A DNA stretch of 64,000 nt from Papaver somniferum (lineage: Eukaryota > Streptophyta > Magnoliopsida > Ranunculales > Papaveraceae), in assembly GCF_003573695.1 (NCBI RefSeq), contig NC_039358.1, forward strand, positions 192,362,418 to 192,426,417, written 5' to 3'. The notes under the pieces were generated by a model that saw only the letters and a program-made list of their open reading frames with translations, did no database searches and was not told the DNA's origin. This document shows, one piece after another, positions 43,266-55,930 of the stretch; the first letter of the stretch is position 1, and every line of letters begins with the position of its first letter. Both the position numbers and the translations under genes were made by a program.

Positions 43266-46110
43266 TTTTTTTTTGCTGAGAAAGACACTATCTCATTAAA
43301 AGAAAAGACTATTATAAATTGCATTTAGAGATACCTTCCTCATAACATCTTCTAAGAATAGAGGAGGCGAATCCCAAATGTTACTCAATCTAAACCTTCT
43401 AGCTCTACGAGCAAGTTTGTCTGCCAACTTATTTTTACAACGCTTAATATAGTCAACCTTACAAGATAACAAACTAGTTAGGGAAAGACGACAATCTTCT
43501 AAGAGATCAAGACAATCGCTAACTAAGAGGACTTTAGACAGATTCAAATCTCTTGCCCAAGAGATCGCCAAAATGAGCGCAGTTGTCTCAGCCCTAACAA
43601 CGCTAGAAATCAGTCCAAAATCCGTTCTAAGACTCTTTATTGTCCCTGCAATATCACAGAGTATAACGCCAACACCCAAGTTAAATTTTTTAAAAGAACC
43701 ATCCATAAACATGACATAATCAAAATCCTGCTTTTGGAAAGTAACTTCCATACTGACTGAATTAAGAGACAAAGAAGGAGCTATATAAGTATTAATAAAT
43801 ATTCTAACATCTAGCACAACCCTATCAAGATTGATTTGCACATGTTTAAACACAATATCACATCTCAGCTTCCAAACAGACTATAAAACAATGGCTCCAA
43901 CACTTGGCCAACCCACAAAGTAAGGAGAAACACCAAGAGAATTATCAAACCAGGATATAAAGATGTCTTCAACCCAGTTCTTATCAGTATACCCTAAATT
44001 TTGCAGAGAAAGAGCAAACCATATATGGGAGGAAATCTGAAAGAGAAAGAACAGATGCATCACAGACTCAGAATCCTTTTTACAAAGAGGACAACAATCA
44101 TCAATATCAGGATTGTATAGATTAAGAACAGAATTAACAGGTAACATCTGCGCGAAGATTTTCCACATAAAGAACTTTATCTTAGGTAAACAATACAGAT
44201 TCCAAATTTTCTTCCAAAAAGAAGCTTCATCAGTTGAATATGCTTCATTTAAGAAGGTTTTATAAGCTGATTTAACAGTGTACATACCATTAGAAGTATG
44301 AGCCCACATAATTTCATCTTTCTTGGTTGTATTAATTCTAATAGATCTTATTCTAATTACATCTTCAGAGGAGAAGAGAGAAGAAAGAGTAACTAATTCC
44401 AGTTATTATCAGCAGGATCAATAAGTTCACCAACATACTTATAATCATCACAGTTAGGATTAGCTGAAAAGGGAGGAGAAGAACTACCTGGAATCCAGCT
44501 TGAAGACCAAATTTTAGTGGAATTACCATCATTTATCTTGTACACTATGTTAGCTTTTAAAAAATTTAAACTGTTAAAAATACCCTTCCAAATCCACGAA
44601 GAATTGGCAGCAGCCTTATCAATCTCCAAGAGATTTTGATTTGGGTAGTACTTATCCTTAAGAAACTTAGACATCAACTGATTTGGATTCTTTAAAAGTC
44701 TCCATCCCAGTTTTGCTATAAGAACTTTGTTCACAGCGAAAGAATTCCTAATGCCAAGACCACCATTCAGTTTAGATTTACCAATGTCACCCCAAGATCG
44801 AAAATAAGCCGCTTTTCTAGGATTTTTCTTAGACCACTAGAATGTTCTCTGAATGGAATCAATTTTAGAAGTAATCCTCTTAGGGAATGTGAAGCAAGAC
44901 ATATGATACACAGCTAAGCTAGATAAAACATGTTTGGTAACCACAGTTCTCCCAGCTATGTTAAGATTCGTTCTCTTAGTATTGTCAAGCCTAGAATAAA
45001 ACTTATCAATCAGGAATTGAAAAGATTTAGTTTTATCTCTTTTAACAAATAAAGGAGTTCCAAGATATTTTTCAGAACTGCTAAGAAATTTGATACCTAA
45101 AGTTTTTGACAGTAATTTAATATGCTTATGATGCAGCTTACTACTAGTAAAGAAACCGAATTTTTCTAAGTTAATAGCTTGGCCAGAAGCTTTTGCAAAA
45201 GTGTTAATGATTTTCATAAGATTCCTAGCATAAGTAAAAGAAGCTTTAGAGAAAAGCATACAATCGTCAGCAAAGAATAAGTGAGAGATTTCAGGGCTAT
45301 CCTTCCTAAGCTTAAACCATTGAATAATTTTACTCTTTTCACCATTGAGTAACAGTTGCGACAAAGTTTCCATGCAAATTATGAAAATATAGGGAGAAAG
45401 GCAATCTCCCTACCTAATACCACGAGAAGGGACGAAAACTTCATCTGGAGAACCATTAACTAGAATGGAGTAAGACACCGTACTTATGCACTGAGAGATG
45501 ATTTGACACCAATCATCCGAAAAACCGAGTTTCTTTAACACTGCCAAAATGATGGACCATTCTAATCTGTCGAAGGCCTTTGAAAGATCCAATTTTACAG
45601 CCATATACCCATCTTTATTGTTTTTCCTTTTTTTATATTTAAAAGAATGCAATATTTCATGACTGATTATGATGTTATCTTGAATGTTACGCTTTGAAAT
45701 GAATGCAGATTGATGTGGAGAAATAAAAGAATCCAAAATAGGTTTCAATCGATTTGTTAAAATTTTAGAAATAATTTTGTAGACTGTATTTGTTAAACTG
45801 ATCGGCCTGAAGTCATTAGGCGTAGAAGGATTACTAACTTTGGGAATGAGAGCAATGAAAAATGATTTAACTGCTTAAGAAGAAACTTACTGCGGAAAAA
45901 ACTTTGCACATGATTAATAACTTCCCCTGAGACTTGGTCCCAGTTATTCCTGAAAAAACCACCCGGAAAGCCATCAGGCCCCGGGGATTTCCATGGCGCC
46001 ATACTGATAATAGTAGAATGAATTTCCTCACTAGTAGGAACAGCTACTAGACTAACATTAAGTTCATCTGTTATTATAGGCTTAATATCTTTAAGCACAA
46101 TTTCAATATC
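43266..46110 (-). pseudogene. LINE (L1-type) ORF2 remnant: RT, zf-RVT, RNase H
   Basis: On the minus strand, from right to left: RT N-terminus (APWKSPGPDGFPGGFF; about 46020), RT fingers/palm (DLSKAFDRLEW; 45560), catalytic FADD (HLFFADDCMLF; about 45265), downstream region (GTPLFVKRD, INDGNSTKIWSSSWIPG; 44530), zf-RVT (PKIKFFMWKIFAQMLPVNSVL, CCPLCKKDSESVMHLF; 44180-44050), and an RNase H domain (FMDGSFKKFNLGVGVIL, RAETTALILAISWARDL; 43720-43550). A poly-A (T9 on the plus strand, 43266-43274) ends it. The endonuclease and ORF1 are missing, so it is 5'-truncated. Several frameshifts. A short repeat TTCACCTGAAATCATATT (about 46133 and 46168) marks disorder at the 5' end. No TSD was found. Confidence 0.8.
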
Positions 46111-49100
46111 AGTAATGCTGGGAGAATATGATTTCAGGTGAATTTTTTAGTGATGTCAACACATTGATAATATGATTTCAGGTGAATTTCTTCTACTGTG
46201 GTTAAAAATTGAATAAAGCTCTCTTCTAAGAGCTTCTGGTCCCAGCGGAAAATATTTCGACCAATAGAATCCTCTTGTTATTTCACACCACCAAAACCAC
46301 GTCAGGAAATACCACCGTCCGGAAAAAAAGAAAAGACGGGGACTCTATTTTGTATGTTCAAATCGTAAATCTAATCTCTATTTGCGGCTTTGACCCTCCC
46401 GTCTCTTCCTCTCCTTTTAATAAACCCTACCGAAAAAATTCCTTCTTCTTCCTGTTGTCTTACGGCAAGAAACTAAACTTTCAAAGGATTTTGTTGGGTT
46501 TATGGTAACAATGACGTTGATATCAGTTACCTGTCCATTTAGTTTGTTTAAGGTTTTTCTATTGATTCTGAATTTTTTCTTACTTATTGTTTGATGAGTG
46601 TATTACTGTTGTTAACAGAAATCAGAGATTATGATGTAAGTATTCGTGGTAGATAAGGTAGAAGCTATTCGTGAAACAATAGGGTTTTATGCCTCTAAGC
46701 TTTTAATACTTCTTAGTTCGAGCTTTTCTTGCCTAGAAATCCTTTGTGCATTATAAAATTGGATATTGTTTTGGGCATACAATTGCCTTATTGATCAATG
46801 ATTCGATTTTTAATCAGACCTACATTTTTTTATATATATTTCTTTTGCTTATTCATGGTTGGTTCTCTGCTATTACCTCCGTTTCTGGCTCAACTGCCTG
46901 CGTGGGAGGGAGAAGAGTTCAAGGCTGCCTAATTAAGCAGCTTACATGATTTATGATTGGAGGAAGTGATTTCAAAATTACATTGCAGGTCAGTGCACAA
47001 AAATCCTAGATTTACAAAATTGCTTTGTATTCATTGATTTTTAACCGTAATACACCACCATAAAATAAATAGGGAATTTTGTTAATGTTTTTTTTTTTTT
47101 TTTGAAGCATGTTTTGCTAATTTTATTGTCTATCAGGTGTTTGTTAATGTTTTTCATGTTTACAAGAGAAGTTGTTCTCAAATCTCAACCATGATTATTA
47201 TAATGTGCTCTGATTTTTGAAGTTTATGCTTATCATGTAGTATGATTTTCATTGTATCATAACTTGCTTCTCATGATAATTTTTCTGCTCCTGTTTTTGT
47301 TTTACCTTATAGGCTGTTCTTAGTGAGATGCGGAAGGGGAAATAAAAGCATGATGTCCAAGGAAATATGCTAGGTAAATGTTGCAAGCGACTTAAATATT
47401 ACCAAAATATTTCTAGGCATAATACAGTACTGATGTTTTCATAGTAGTTACAGTACTTGATGTCCAAGGAAATATGCCAGGTAATGTTTTCATAATTCTT
47501 CTTGCAGCAATATGGAAATTATGATATGATTAATATTATATCAATCTTGAAATTATGATATGATTATAATATCAATCTATATTATTTGCAACAATCAAAA
47601 GAGAAGAGGATATTTAATAATTTTCTTGATTGTATGTAATCTTAACTGATTTTGCTACTTATTTTTATATTTGTAAATAAAAATGATATGATTAAATAGG
47701 AATTACAGTAAGTTTCGATATTTGAGTATTTTTGGGATATGGTTTTGCTAGATGTTAGAATAGAATTGGTGATGTCTACGGAATCTGTTTGAGTTTTACT
47801 ATTTAATGCTTAGTTTCGTATTTTTCAATAGTTCATAATAGAATTGAATTGGCTTGATGGTGGACATGAAAGCATTATGACGTTGGTTAGATAAAAAATG
47901 GTATCGGGGATTTTAGATTCTCCGTATGTGCACGTGCAGGAAGAAATTAGGTATTCTGTAATGTACCAAAAGGAATATCCACTGATATCCCCAAGCTTCC
48001 AAATTTGTGCAACTTCAGATCTACATAAGGCTTTGCTAATGATGCCGAGAACAACAACATCGTTAACTTTTTTTATTTGTGTTGGTTTTTAAACTCTTTT
48101 TGGTTATATATCTTACAGTTGGTGGCGGTATCATCCAGGGTAAGTTGAGTCAGCAGACACGTTGGGATCGGGACGAGCGAGTGAGATGGATACACGTAAG
48201 GCAAGATTCATATGTGATAAGGTTAGGTTACTTCTGGAAAACGGGGTACTTACTGCTACATACTGTATTGAATTGCCTATTATGGTGTTCAGTTGTTGTT
48301 TAACATAGTTTGAATTTTATTACGATGTTCCGTATTAATGTATTTCTATTGATGCGTGTTAATTTTGCTCTATTCGAGTCTCAGGTAACTCTTGGAATTG
48401 ATTTGATTTTCTTTGGCTCAGTAGCCAAAACATGCTTATAGCAAGGAAGTGAGATGCATTAACGGGTAAATCTTGAAATTTAGATGGCTTCAAAAAAAAA
48501 ACGATTTTCAGTTCTTTGTGATATTAGTTTGTGTTGATATGATCTGTGATTTTGGCTTATGTTAATTTTGATTTGCAGGGAGCCCTTTAGGTTTAGGTTT
48601 AGGTTTGAAGTGTAGCCAACAGTTAAATGTAGATAATATTTATCAGAACCCTTCAGCAATAATAGTCTACGCATGGATACATGAAAACTAATATGCAGGT
48701 CAGGTGTAAGGAGGACGGTATGAACGTTGCTCACGGGGATATGTCTCTTTCCTTCAGTTTACCTACGGATAGGGCGAGGCAGGATTAATCTCTGATAGGT
48801 GGTGACTGTTGGTCCATGGTGGTTCTTGCAATCTAAATAGTTAGTGCGTGGTTCAACCAATAGCCAACATACACTAGAAATGGATTAGTAAGACAAAGAT
48901 CATCTTTCTATTCTCTTTACCATGGTTAATTATTTTACTTATATTGGAACTGAATTGTATGAAAAAATCATGTAATTAAGCTTGATCTCCAACTATCCTC
49001 ATGTTGAAGGATACCAATGTGGTGTTGCCGTGTTGGTACTATCTGAACAAAACAACGTATAGTATATCTGGATTTTTTTTTTTTTGGGTCATTTTGTGGT

Positions 49101-49164
49101 TTATGAAGATTTTAAGAATGACTAATCATTTACTTCTCCGGACACAGTAAATTCGCCCAAATTC
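46111..49164 (+). other. Unassigned 3-kb stretch, possibly Helitron body with exon-like pieces
   Basis: AT-rich, no ORF above 80 codons that I can name. It begins with a CT-rich, leader-like segment (46390-46460, ending in AACCCTACCG-type sequence) and includes short islands next to splice-like TTGCAG/GT signals (around 46989, 47313, 48119, 48588). CTTGATGTCCAAGGAAATATGC-like sequence is duplicated near 47352 and 47459. A Helitron 3' end lies at 49219, so these may be host gene fragments carried by it. No 5' Helitron end was identified. Confidence 0.35.
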
Positions 49165-49219
49165 ATTTTGTTAGGGACAACAAATTTGAGCCCGTGCAGA
49201 GCACGGGCGTACCACCTAG
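49165..49219 (+). mobile_element. Helitron 3' terminus
   Basis: GCCCGTGC (49190-49197) and GCACGGGC (49201-49208) form a perfect 8-bp hairpin with a 3-nt loop. Seven bases later the sequence ends in CTAG (49216-49219) followed by T. A subterminal hairpin plus CTRR with insertion before T is the diagnostic end of plant Helitrons. The element extends leftward; its 5' TC end and any RepHel gene were not found. Confidence 0.75.
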
Positions 49220-49651
49220 TAAATACTTCATTTGGTCACACGCCTCCGACCAATTTAAGTCTCTTCTCCATAATATTTCACGTGGTACTCTTAACTCTCC
49301 CAACTTTGCTTGCCACCTTGTGCTTAAGATTGAGAGCAGCCACAGGTCTGGTGCTCATGCCACAACCGTCCGGACTCCACAACAACTTAGTCCATAAGTC
49401 CAAATTACATGGACTTTTGATTTACTGTTGCTGCAATTTTGGTCCATTAATATAAGATTGGCATTTTTGGCCCGTATGTTGACTTCCATAAGCCATGAAC
49501 ATTCGTGTCCTCAGATAAGCAGTAACTATTGAGGCTAGAGAATTATTTCTTAAAATTCTGCAAAATTAGATAAAAATCATGAAATTGTACAAAATGAAGA
49601 ACTAAACAAATATAAATTAAGATGCAAAAACGACGTGTTCACACACTCATC
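49220..49651. other. Unassigned stretch between the Helitron end and the Sirevirus LTR
   Basis: No gene or repeat that I can name. A short palindrome AAGTCC...GGACTT lies at about 49397-49417. It may be older host sequence or a diverged part of the Sirevirus LTR. Confidence 0.35.
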
Positions 49652-50980
49652 ACTTGAAAGAGATTAGGAGAACCTCGATAACAAAAAAAAAAGATCAGGA
49701 TACACGAATTATCAAGGTAAAGATAGTCGAACCTATCTTCACGAATCCCCAAAGAGAATTTTTTCGGTCGTAGACCTGATTATGTTTCTCAAAGGAAAAC
49801 CAGGTCTATAGAGGACGACTCTTAAATCAACTAGGACACGAAGTGTCAGGGATTGATTTTCCCAGTTGAAAGAGCATCTCTATTTATAGTTTTCAAAGAC
49901 CATAGGTTTCTTAGAATTCAAGCTAAGATAACTTGAGAATCAAGCAAACACTTTTAGGTCTTGAAAATACAATATAATAATATATACTAGGAACAGGTTC
50001 TAGAACCGTGTATGAGGATTGTTCGGTTTGGAAAGTACGCCAAAGAACTAAAGCAATTTGATGTTCATTTAAACACTTAAGAATTTAATCATTGTGCACA
50101 TACGTAAGTATTTGAACGATCAATGAAATCTTATAAGTGTTTGAGATATATCTACCAATGCTAAACATATTTAAAAAAATAAGTCTTCGAGCATCTGCTA
50201 AAAATCTACTGAGACAATTGGTACAACGGTTCGTGAACGGTTAGGCTTTTTCATGAGTCAGGGTGCAAAGTTCATCAACCCTACAAGACTACCGAACTCA
50301 GTTGACCACGATTCCTGAACCGGGTTCGTCAACTGCTAGCCTATATACCAACTTTAGTAAATCAGTTCACAACGGTTCGTGAATTGTTGCCATCTGGAAT
50401 TTGCGGTTGGGGAACCGGTTCGCCGACCCTCTTGTATTTCTGAAACTCAGATATCTATGGTTTTAGAACTGGTTCGTCAACCTACCCTAAGCAGAAATAT
50501 CAAATAGTTCAATATTTCGCTCTTATGATGTTTGAAACATTTCCACGTGATAAAATCATTTGCATGGACAATTTTTAATTGATCCAAAAATTAATTCACA
50601 CAATAAATTGTTTAGAATTAATGTTGTTAGGATCATTGAACATCTTTGATAGAGTCATACTTCAAGATTTTTAACAAGACAAGCTTGACTCGAAATTTCT
50701 TCTTTGTAAATCTACTAGAAGTCATATGAAATTGTCTCAAAAAGATACAATGGTAAAATAGTGAGTAAAATAAAATGGTTCAGTCTTCACATACCTGATA
50801 CAGAAGTTCTCCAAATGTCTTCGTCGACCTTCAGTCTTCAAGGGTGATGTCTGATGCTCAACTACCAAATTCTAACCTAGTCTAAGACTTGACTTAGTAG
50901 ACTAGAAATTAAGATATAGTGTTGATCATCTAACATTGAAAAAAAGCTAGAGATAGAAAAACTTATGGGTTCAACCAACA
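49652..50980 (-). repeat. 3' (left) LTR of the Sirevirus-like element
   Basis: Aligned by eye with 60254-61580. In element sense it opens TGTTGGTTGAACCC directly after the purine tract. It holds repeated GGTTCGTGAAC-type words (50220-50480), partly self-complementary. The outer (left) boundary is where visible similarity ends and is uncertain. Confidence 0.7.
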
Positions 50981-52565
50981 ATCTCCCCCTTTGTCAATTT
51001 TAGTGACAAAACTATTCAATACATATGGATTCAAAATAAATAAACTTTTCAGCTCAATCCACTATGTTTGATTTTCTTGGTTCTTCAACAAACATCTTGA
51101 ATTCTTCGTACTTCAAGTTATTCTATATATGGTTCTGCATGTGTTCGTTTATCACATTTGTTGTTGAAGATCCGTAGGATAACAACTTATGAAAATACTC
51201 AAAAATAGCTTTGTTAAAATGAGGCCGCTCCCGGGTCATCGCTCTGCTGCATCTGGCCCGCCAAGACATTAGGAGCATAAAAGATCCAAACAGAGAAGAA
51301 GATAACAAAATCTACCTAATCACACTCTACTCATCGTTTGTCATACAAAAACATAGTATTGTTACCATCATCAAAGTTCAATTGCACCACAATTTTGAAG
51401 CAATGGTGATATGTTCTCCCCCTTAGTCAATAGCTATTTATTTTGCAAAATAGGTAAAACCTATATATAATAATCCACTCTCCTTTACATGATGCTCCGA
51501 AAAGTCATATGTAATGTAGTAAGATACTACTTAGTAATTCTCCCCCCTTTTGTCAACAAAATTGGCAAAGGAGAAAAATCGGGATCAAGATGAATCGAAG
51601 CCGTTCCTTTCATAGCCCTCCTGCCTTCCATACCTTTGTTATACCAATGCTCTAACTAAGACCGAAGGGAGTATTCAAGACTAGAGAACATATACCAACA
51701 TTTAGTTTAGACGATTTCACCAAGTAAACTCGGGTCGCGTCAAGGAGATATAAAGGTACAAGAATCTCTTACAGTTTCACATCCAGTTTCCCCACAAAAA
51801 TATTTCCATTAAGCACAAGTTCAAAATAACTCTCCCCCATTTGATGTAATTCCCGAAAGAACAACATGAGCGACCTTAACTCTAATCACAAGAGAAGGAT
51901 TTTCCTTGTACATACAAATTTACTCGTCAGTTACGAATTAAGTAAATAAGTATCCCAATATTTTTCTCTCTTTTCGCCAGTTACGAACAAAGAAATTAAA
52001 AACAACGATCTTCATGTTAGAGGTACTAAGATATAATATTTTTGTGAGAAAAACAATCATCGAAAAAAATTATTTTCCACGCCAGTTACGAACAAGAGAA
52101 CAATTAATGCGATATGACTCAACATAAGAATTTTAACTTCTTTAGAATTGTACAAACGTAAAGAGTAAAGTTAACCACTTATTTCCTGGCGGTTATGCAA
52201 TCGAGGAAGTAAGTAGATTCCTAGAGAACATCTTACGGAATCCTATAGCAGTATATTCACAAAAGTGTAATCGTGGAGAGATCAATACTGCCATTCTCAA
52301 AACAGTGTCCTCCTCTTTTGCAAGAGTTAAGAGCTTAACATATGAGAAAATATGAGATATATGTTCTAATGAACAAATATCACAAATAAATTTCACCTTT
52401 TACTAAACACTCGTCATTGGACCATCAGAGTCTCATGTTTCATAGAACACATGTGTAGAAATATGTACACGAGTATGGATTACAAATTCAGATTTGGAAG
52501 ATCTGAAACACAAGGTATTTTACCCAAAATATGTGAATAAGAGCGGGGGAAACAATTAGCTTGGG
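50981..52565 (-). other. 3' non-coding zone of the Sirevirus with repeated polypurine tracts
   Basis: No ORF with support. At least four purine tracts on the minus strand: plus-strand CTCCCCCTTTGTCAATTTT (50983), TCTCCCCCTTAGTCAA (51414), CTCCCCCCTTTTGTCAACAA (51541) and CTCTCCCCCATTTG (51830). A 12-bp word, close to CGCCAGTTACGAA, recurs at about 51925, 51977 and 52081. Repeated polypurine tracts are a published hallmark of Sireviruses. Confidence 0.6.
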
Positions 52566-55500
52566 TTAATTAACTAAAACGAGACCAATATCTTGTCGAA
52601 GGTTTTGAAACGTTCGGGTATCTAATAGTTTGGTAAGAATATCAGTCAGTTGTCGTTCAGAAGGCACAAACTCAATTTTGACAATACTATTCTCAAAGAG
52701 TTCTCTTATAAAATGATATCTTATGTCAATATGCTTTGTTCTTGAGTGCTAAACAGGATTATCAGTGATGCGAATCGCAGTTGAGTTATCACAAAAGATT
52801 TTCGTAGCTATTCCATAATCAATAATCATTTGTTTCATCCATATAAGTTGTGTACAACACGAACCTGCAGCAATGTACTCAGATTCACAAGTATTTAAGG
52901 GTTGTGATATTTGCTTCTTACTGATAGACACATTTTTGTGTCTAAATTGTACTAAATGTCTCTATTGTTAGTGCTTGATTTTTGTACTAATTTTGATGCT
53001 TTGTGTGTTTGTAGGTGTTTTTGGAGAAATACACTTGTGTGGAAAAAGTTGCTCAAAGAGTGCTATTTGGACTCCCGGAGAAAAATACTAAAGGCACCCT
53101 CAATTTGGATAAGGGGCACCTCAGTTGGGCACCTGCTATTCGCACCCCCAGTTTGGTTAGGGGGACACCATCTTCAACATTTCAAAAATTCGTTTTGGCG
53201 GGAAAATTTTATTCTCAACTGTGTAACTTTCGATCGATTCTTGAAGAAGTTCTGGGTAGACTAAAGGGCTGAAACTTAATGGGTATACGTGATATGTCAT
53301 AACAAAGCTGGTATGGGTGTTTCTTTCGATCAAATTTGGCTGAAAAATCCGTGAGAAGAAAACAGGGCAGCACGTACACGGAAGAAGATATTCACGGGAT
53401 TATAGCGAGTTAGACGTGTGATGCTCGTGTTTAGAAGAACCTAACCATTATTTGGAGTGTGAAGAAGTTAAATATGGCAATATGGAAGCTTCACAACGCG
53501 TGAAAATCAATATCAGTGATATAAATGAAAAGAAAATAACCCGAGTAAATGAAGATTATCTGGAGTTAATGGAGGAGATTCATGTCGCAATCACGTATAA
53601 ATATGTTCACAAGGTATCATGGAAGGGTGTCGAGAGTTTGGGGGGGCTGAGGAGAGCCAGAGAAGAAGAAATTCGAGTTTTCCCAAACTCAGTTTCTGCT
53701 GCTGCTGCTGCTGATGAACATGAAGAACACGAAGAACGGACCTGCAGAGACAGTCGTTTATTAACTGTCGTAGTTCACCTTCAATTGCGGCATTTCTTCA
53801 GCGACAGCGGAATAATGACTACAACACCTGGGCTTTATCGTTTATTATGTGACGCCTTTTGTACGTCGCAGATTACATTTTCACACCATTTTCTCATTTT
53901 CTCACCATTGTAAAAACCATTTGAGCTATAAATAAATCTTTTGAGCGTGTTTTCATCATGATGAGCTAAACCCAACGCTGGGACGACGGAGGAAACCAAA
54001 ATTCATCATGCGGTAAATTCATTTATTCTTTATTTGACTATTTGCATCAAATTAAAATTAAAAAAAAAAAAGATTTTTCTTAATTAATTGTCATTTCGTT
54101 TGATGGTTTATGCTTAGGATTAATTCTTTTGATATGTCATGCTTAAGATATACAATTAATATTTTAAGAATCTACCTTAGGCAAAGAAATAGAGTCAAAA
54201 TACTTGTTGAATGAGCTATAATGGTTTAGAATAAATAGGTGAATCGCATGAATTTGAATATTTGGTGGAATCCTAGTCCCAGTACCTCTAGCCCACTTTG
54301 TTAACATTATTTGTATATTTATTTTTATTAAATTTAAAAATCGAACCTTCACAAGTCTTGAACGAACTTTTACAACTCTACTACTACAACAAAATTTGAA
54401 ACACATCACTTACTACGCGAAGCTATAAGATTTATACCCACGTGAAATAGTCCTCCTGATGTGCTCTTTCTATTTTTCACACAACTTTCCCAGTCTGCAT
54501 CAGAATAAGCGGTAATTTCCGTGTTAGTATCAAAGGTAAAAGATAAACCATAACCAATAGTGTGTTTAACATATCAGATGATTCTTTTTACAGCTGCTAT
54601 GTGAGACTCCTTTGGATCTGCTTGAAATCTTGCACAACAACCGATACTAAACAAAATGTCATGTATAATTATCGTCAGATATAATAGACTTCCAATCGAC
54701 TGTAGAGTTTTTGATCTACTTTGACACCATTATTGTCTCATTGTAGTTTTCCTGTTGTAGCCATGTGAGTGAGATTTGGAGTGGCTTTTTCCAGGCCAAA
54801 CTTTTTAACAAGTTCCTTGGCATATTTATCTTGAGAAATATAAATTTCATCCTTATGTTGTTGTATTTGTAATCCCAAGAAGTACTTTTATTCACCAACA
54901 TTCCTCATTTCGAATTCCTTTCCCAAAGAGGTTTAGAATTCATCAGAAAGTTTCCTGGATGTTGATCCATAGATGATGTCATCTGCATAGATTTGAGTTG
55001 TTAAGAAATTATTTCCACTCCATTTGATATAAAGCGTTTTATCAGCATCTCCTCTAGCAAAGCCGTTTTTGAGAAGAGAAATTGCTAGCTTTACATACAC
55101 GTCTCGTGGAGCTTTTTTTAATCCATATAATGTCTTATTGAGATTAAAGATATAATCGGGATTTTCTAGACATTCGAATCCTTTAGGTTGAGCTACGTAG
55201 ACATTTTCCTTAAGACAACCATTTAAGAACGCAAATTTTTACGTCATTTGGTTTAGCTTAATCTTGAGAAAAAAAGCATGATCTAGTAGAAAACCTTTGG
55301 AATCAAGACGTGCGACAAGAGCGAAGGTTTCATTAAAGCCTATCCCTTCAATCTTTGAGTATCCTTGAGCGACAAGTCTTACTTTATTTCGAATCACTGT
55401 TCCAAATTTATCTGACTTGTTCTTAAATATCCACTTGGTACCTACAATATTTATATTGGAATGACAAGGAACAAGATTCTAAACCTCTTGTCGCTTGAAT

Positions 55501-55930
55501 TGATTAAGCTCATCGTGCATAGCACTAACCCAAACAGAATCATTTAAATCTTCATCAATGTTCTTTGGATCATCTTGATACAGGTAGCATGTGTAATTCC
55601 ATATATTTCGGAGCTGACCTCTTGTCTTAGCAATCGAGTTTGTTCCTCTAATAATATTGTTGGTATCATGATCCCTACATACCCATAAATTTTGAGCAGG
55701 TGTACGTTCGATAGGGACACCCTTGTCAGGGTTTTTCTCCTCGTCACTAGAGCTATCAAGGCCGTTGGAATAACTTCTTCTAACGTTGGTGCATCTTTGA
55801 CTTTTTCAGTCGTCTCCATAAGATGCAACTCGGCAGGAGTGTTATCATGATGAAAATTACTTAAATCATTATAATAACATTTGTTGATTCCATCATGACA
55901 CTGGTTCATGATCGCAGTTGTATGCGTCAA
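52566..55930 (-). pseudogene. pol: Ty1/copia pol remnant: RT and RNase H, split by a solo LTR
   Basis: Minus strand. 55930-55540 is the integrase-RT linker. From about 55510 the RT reads DELNQFKRQEV, GTKWIFKNKSDKFG (55430), RNKVRLVAQGYSK (55385), AFLNGCLKENVYVAQPKGFE (55190) and the catalytic YADD at 54989-54978 (QIYADDIIYGS). RNase H reads ISQPLNTCESEYIAAGSCC and DNSTAIRITDNPV (52910-52750), then KHIDIRYHFIRE and a TAA at 52568. The solo LTR 52922-54408 splits the RNase H frame at a SKKQ motif; removing one copy of its CTTAC TSD restores contiguity. Independent stops and frameshifts (for example near 55245, 54950, 54890, 54730) show the gene had decayed anyway. Confidence 0.8.
52922..54408 (+). 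repeat. Solo LTR of an element B-related family
   Basis: 1487 bp, TGATAGACAC to ACACATCA, flanked by a perfect 5-bp TSD CTTAC (52917-52921 and 54409-54413). It shares with the LTRs of B the opening 25 bp or so, GCACCCCCAGTTTGGTTAGG, the GAGCGTGTTT...GACGGAGGA region and the end region, but is much more diverged than B's own LTR pair. No internal sequence is present, so it arose by LTR-LTR recombination. The 153-codon frame inside (53452) has no motif and includes a (CTG)n run. Confidence 0.9.

Noticed and set aside
46275..46508. Leader-like segment as the start of an intact host gene
   Set aside because: No downstream coding exon could be recognised, and the stretch ends at a Helitron terminus; kept only as unassigned.
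53452..53913. 153-codon ORF as a gene
   Set aside because: It lies wholly within the solo LTR and includes a (CTG)n run; no domain.
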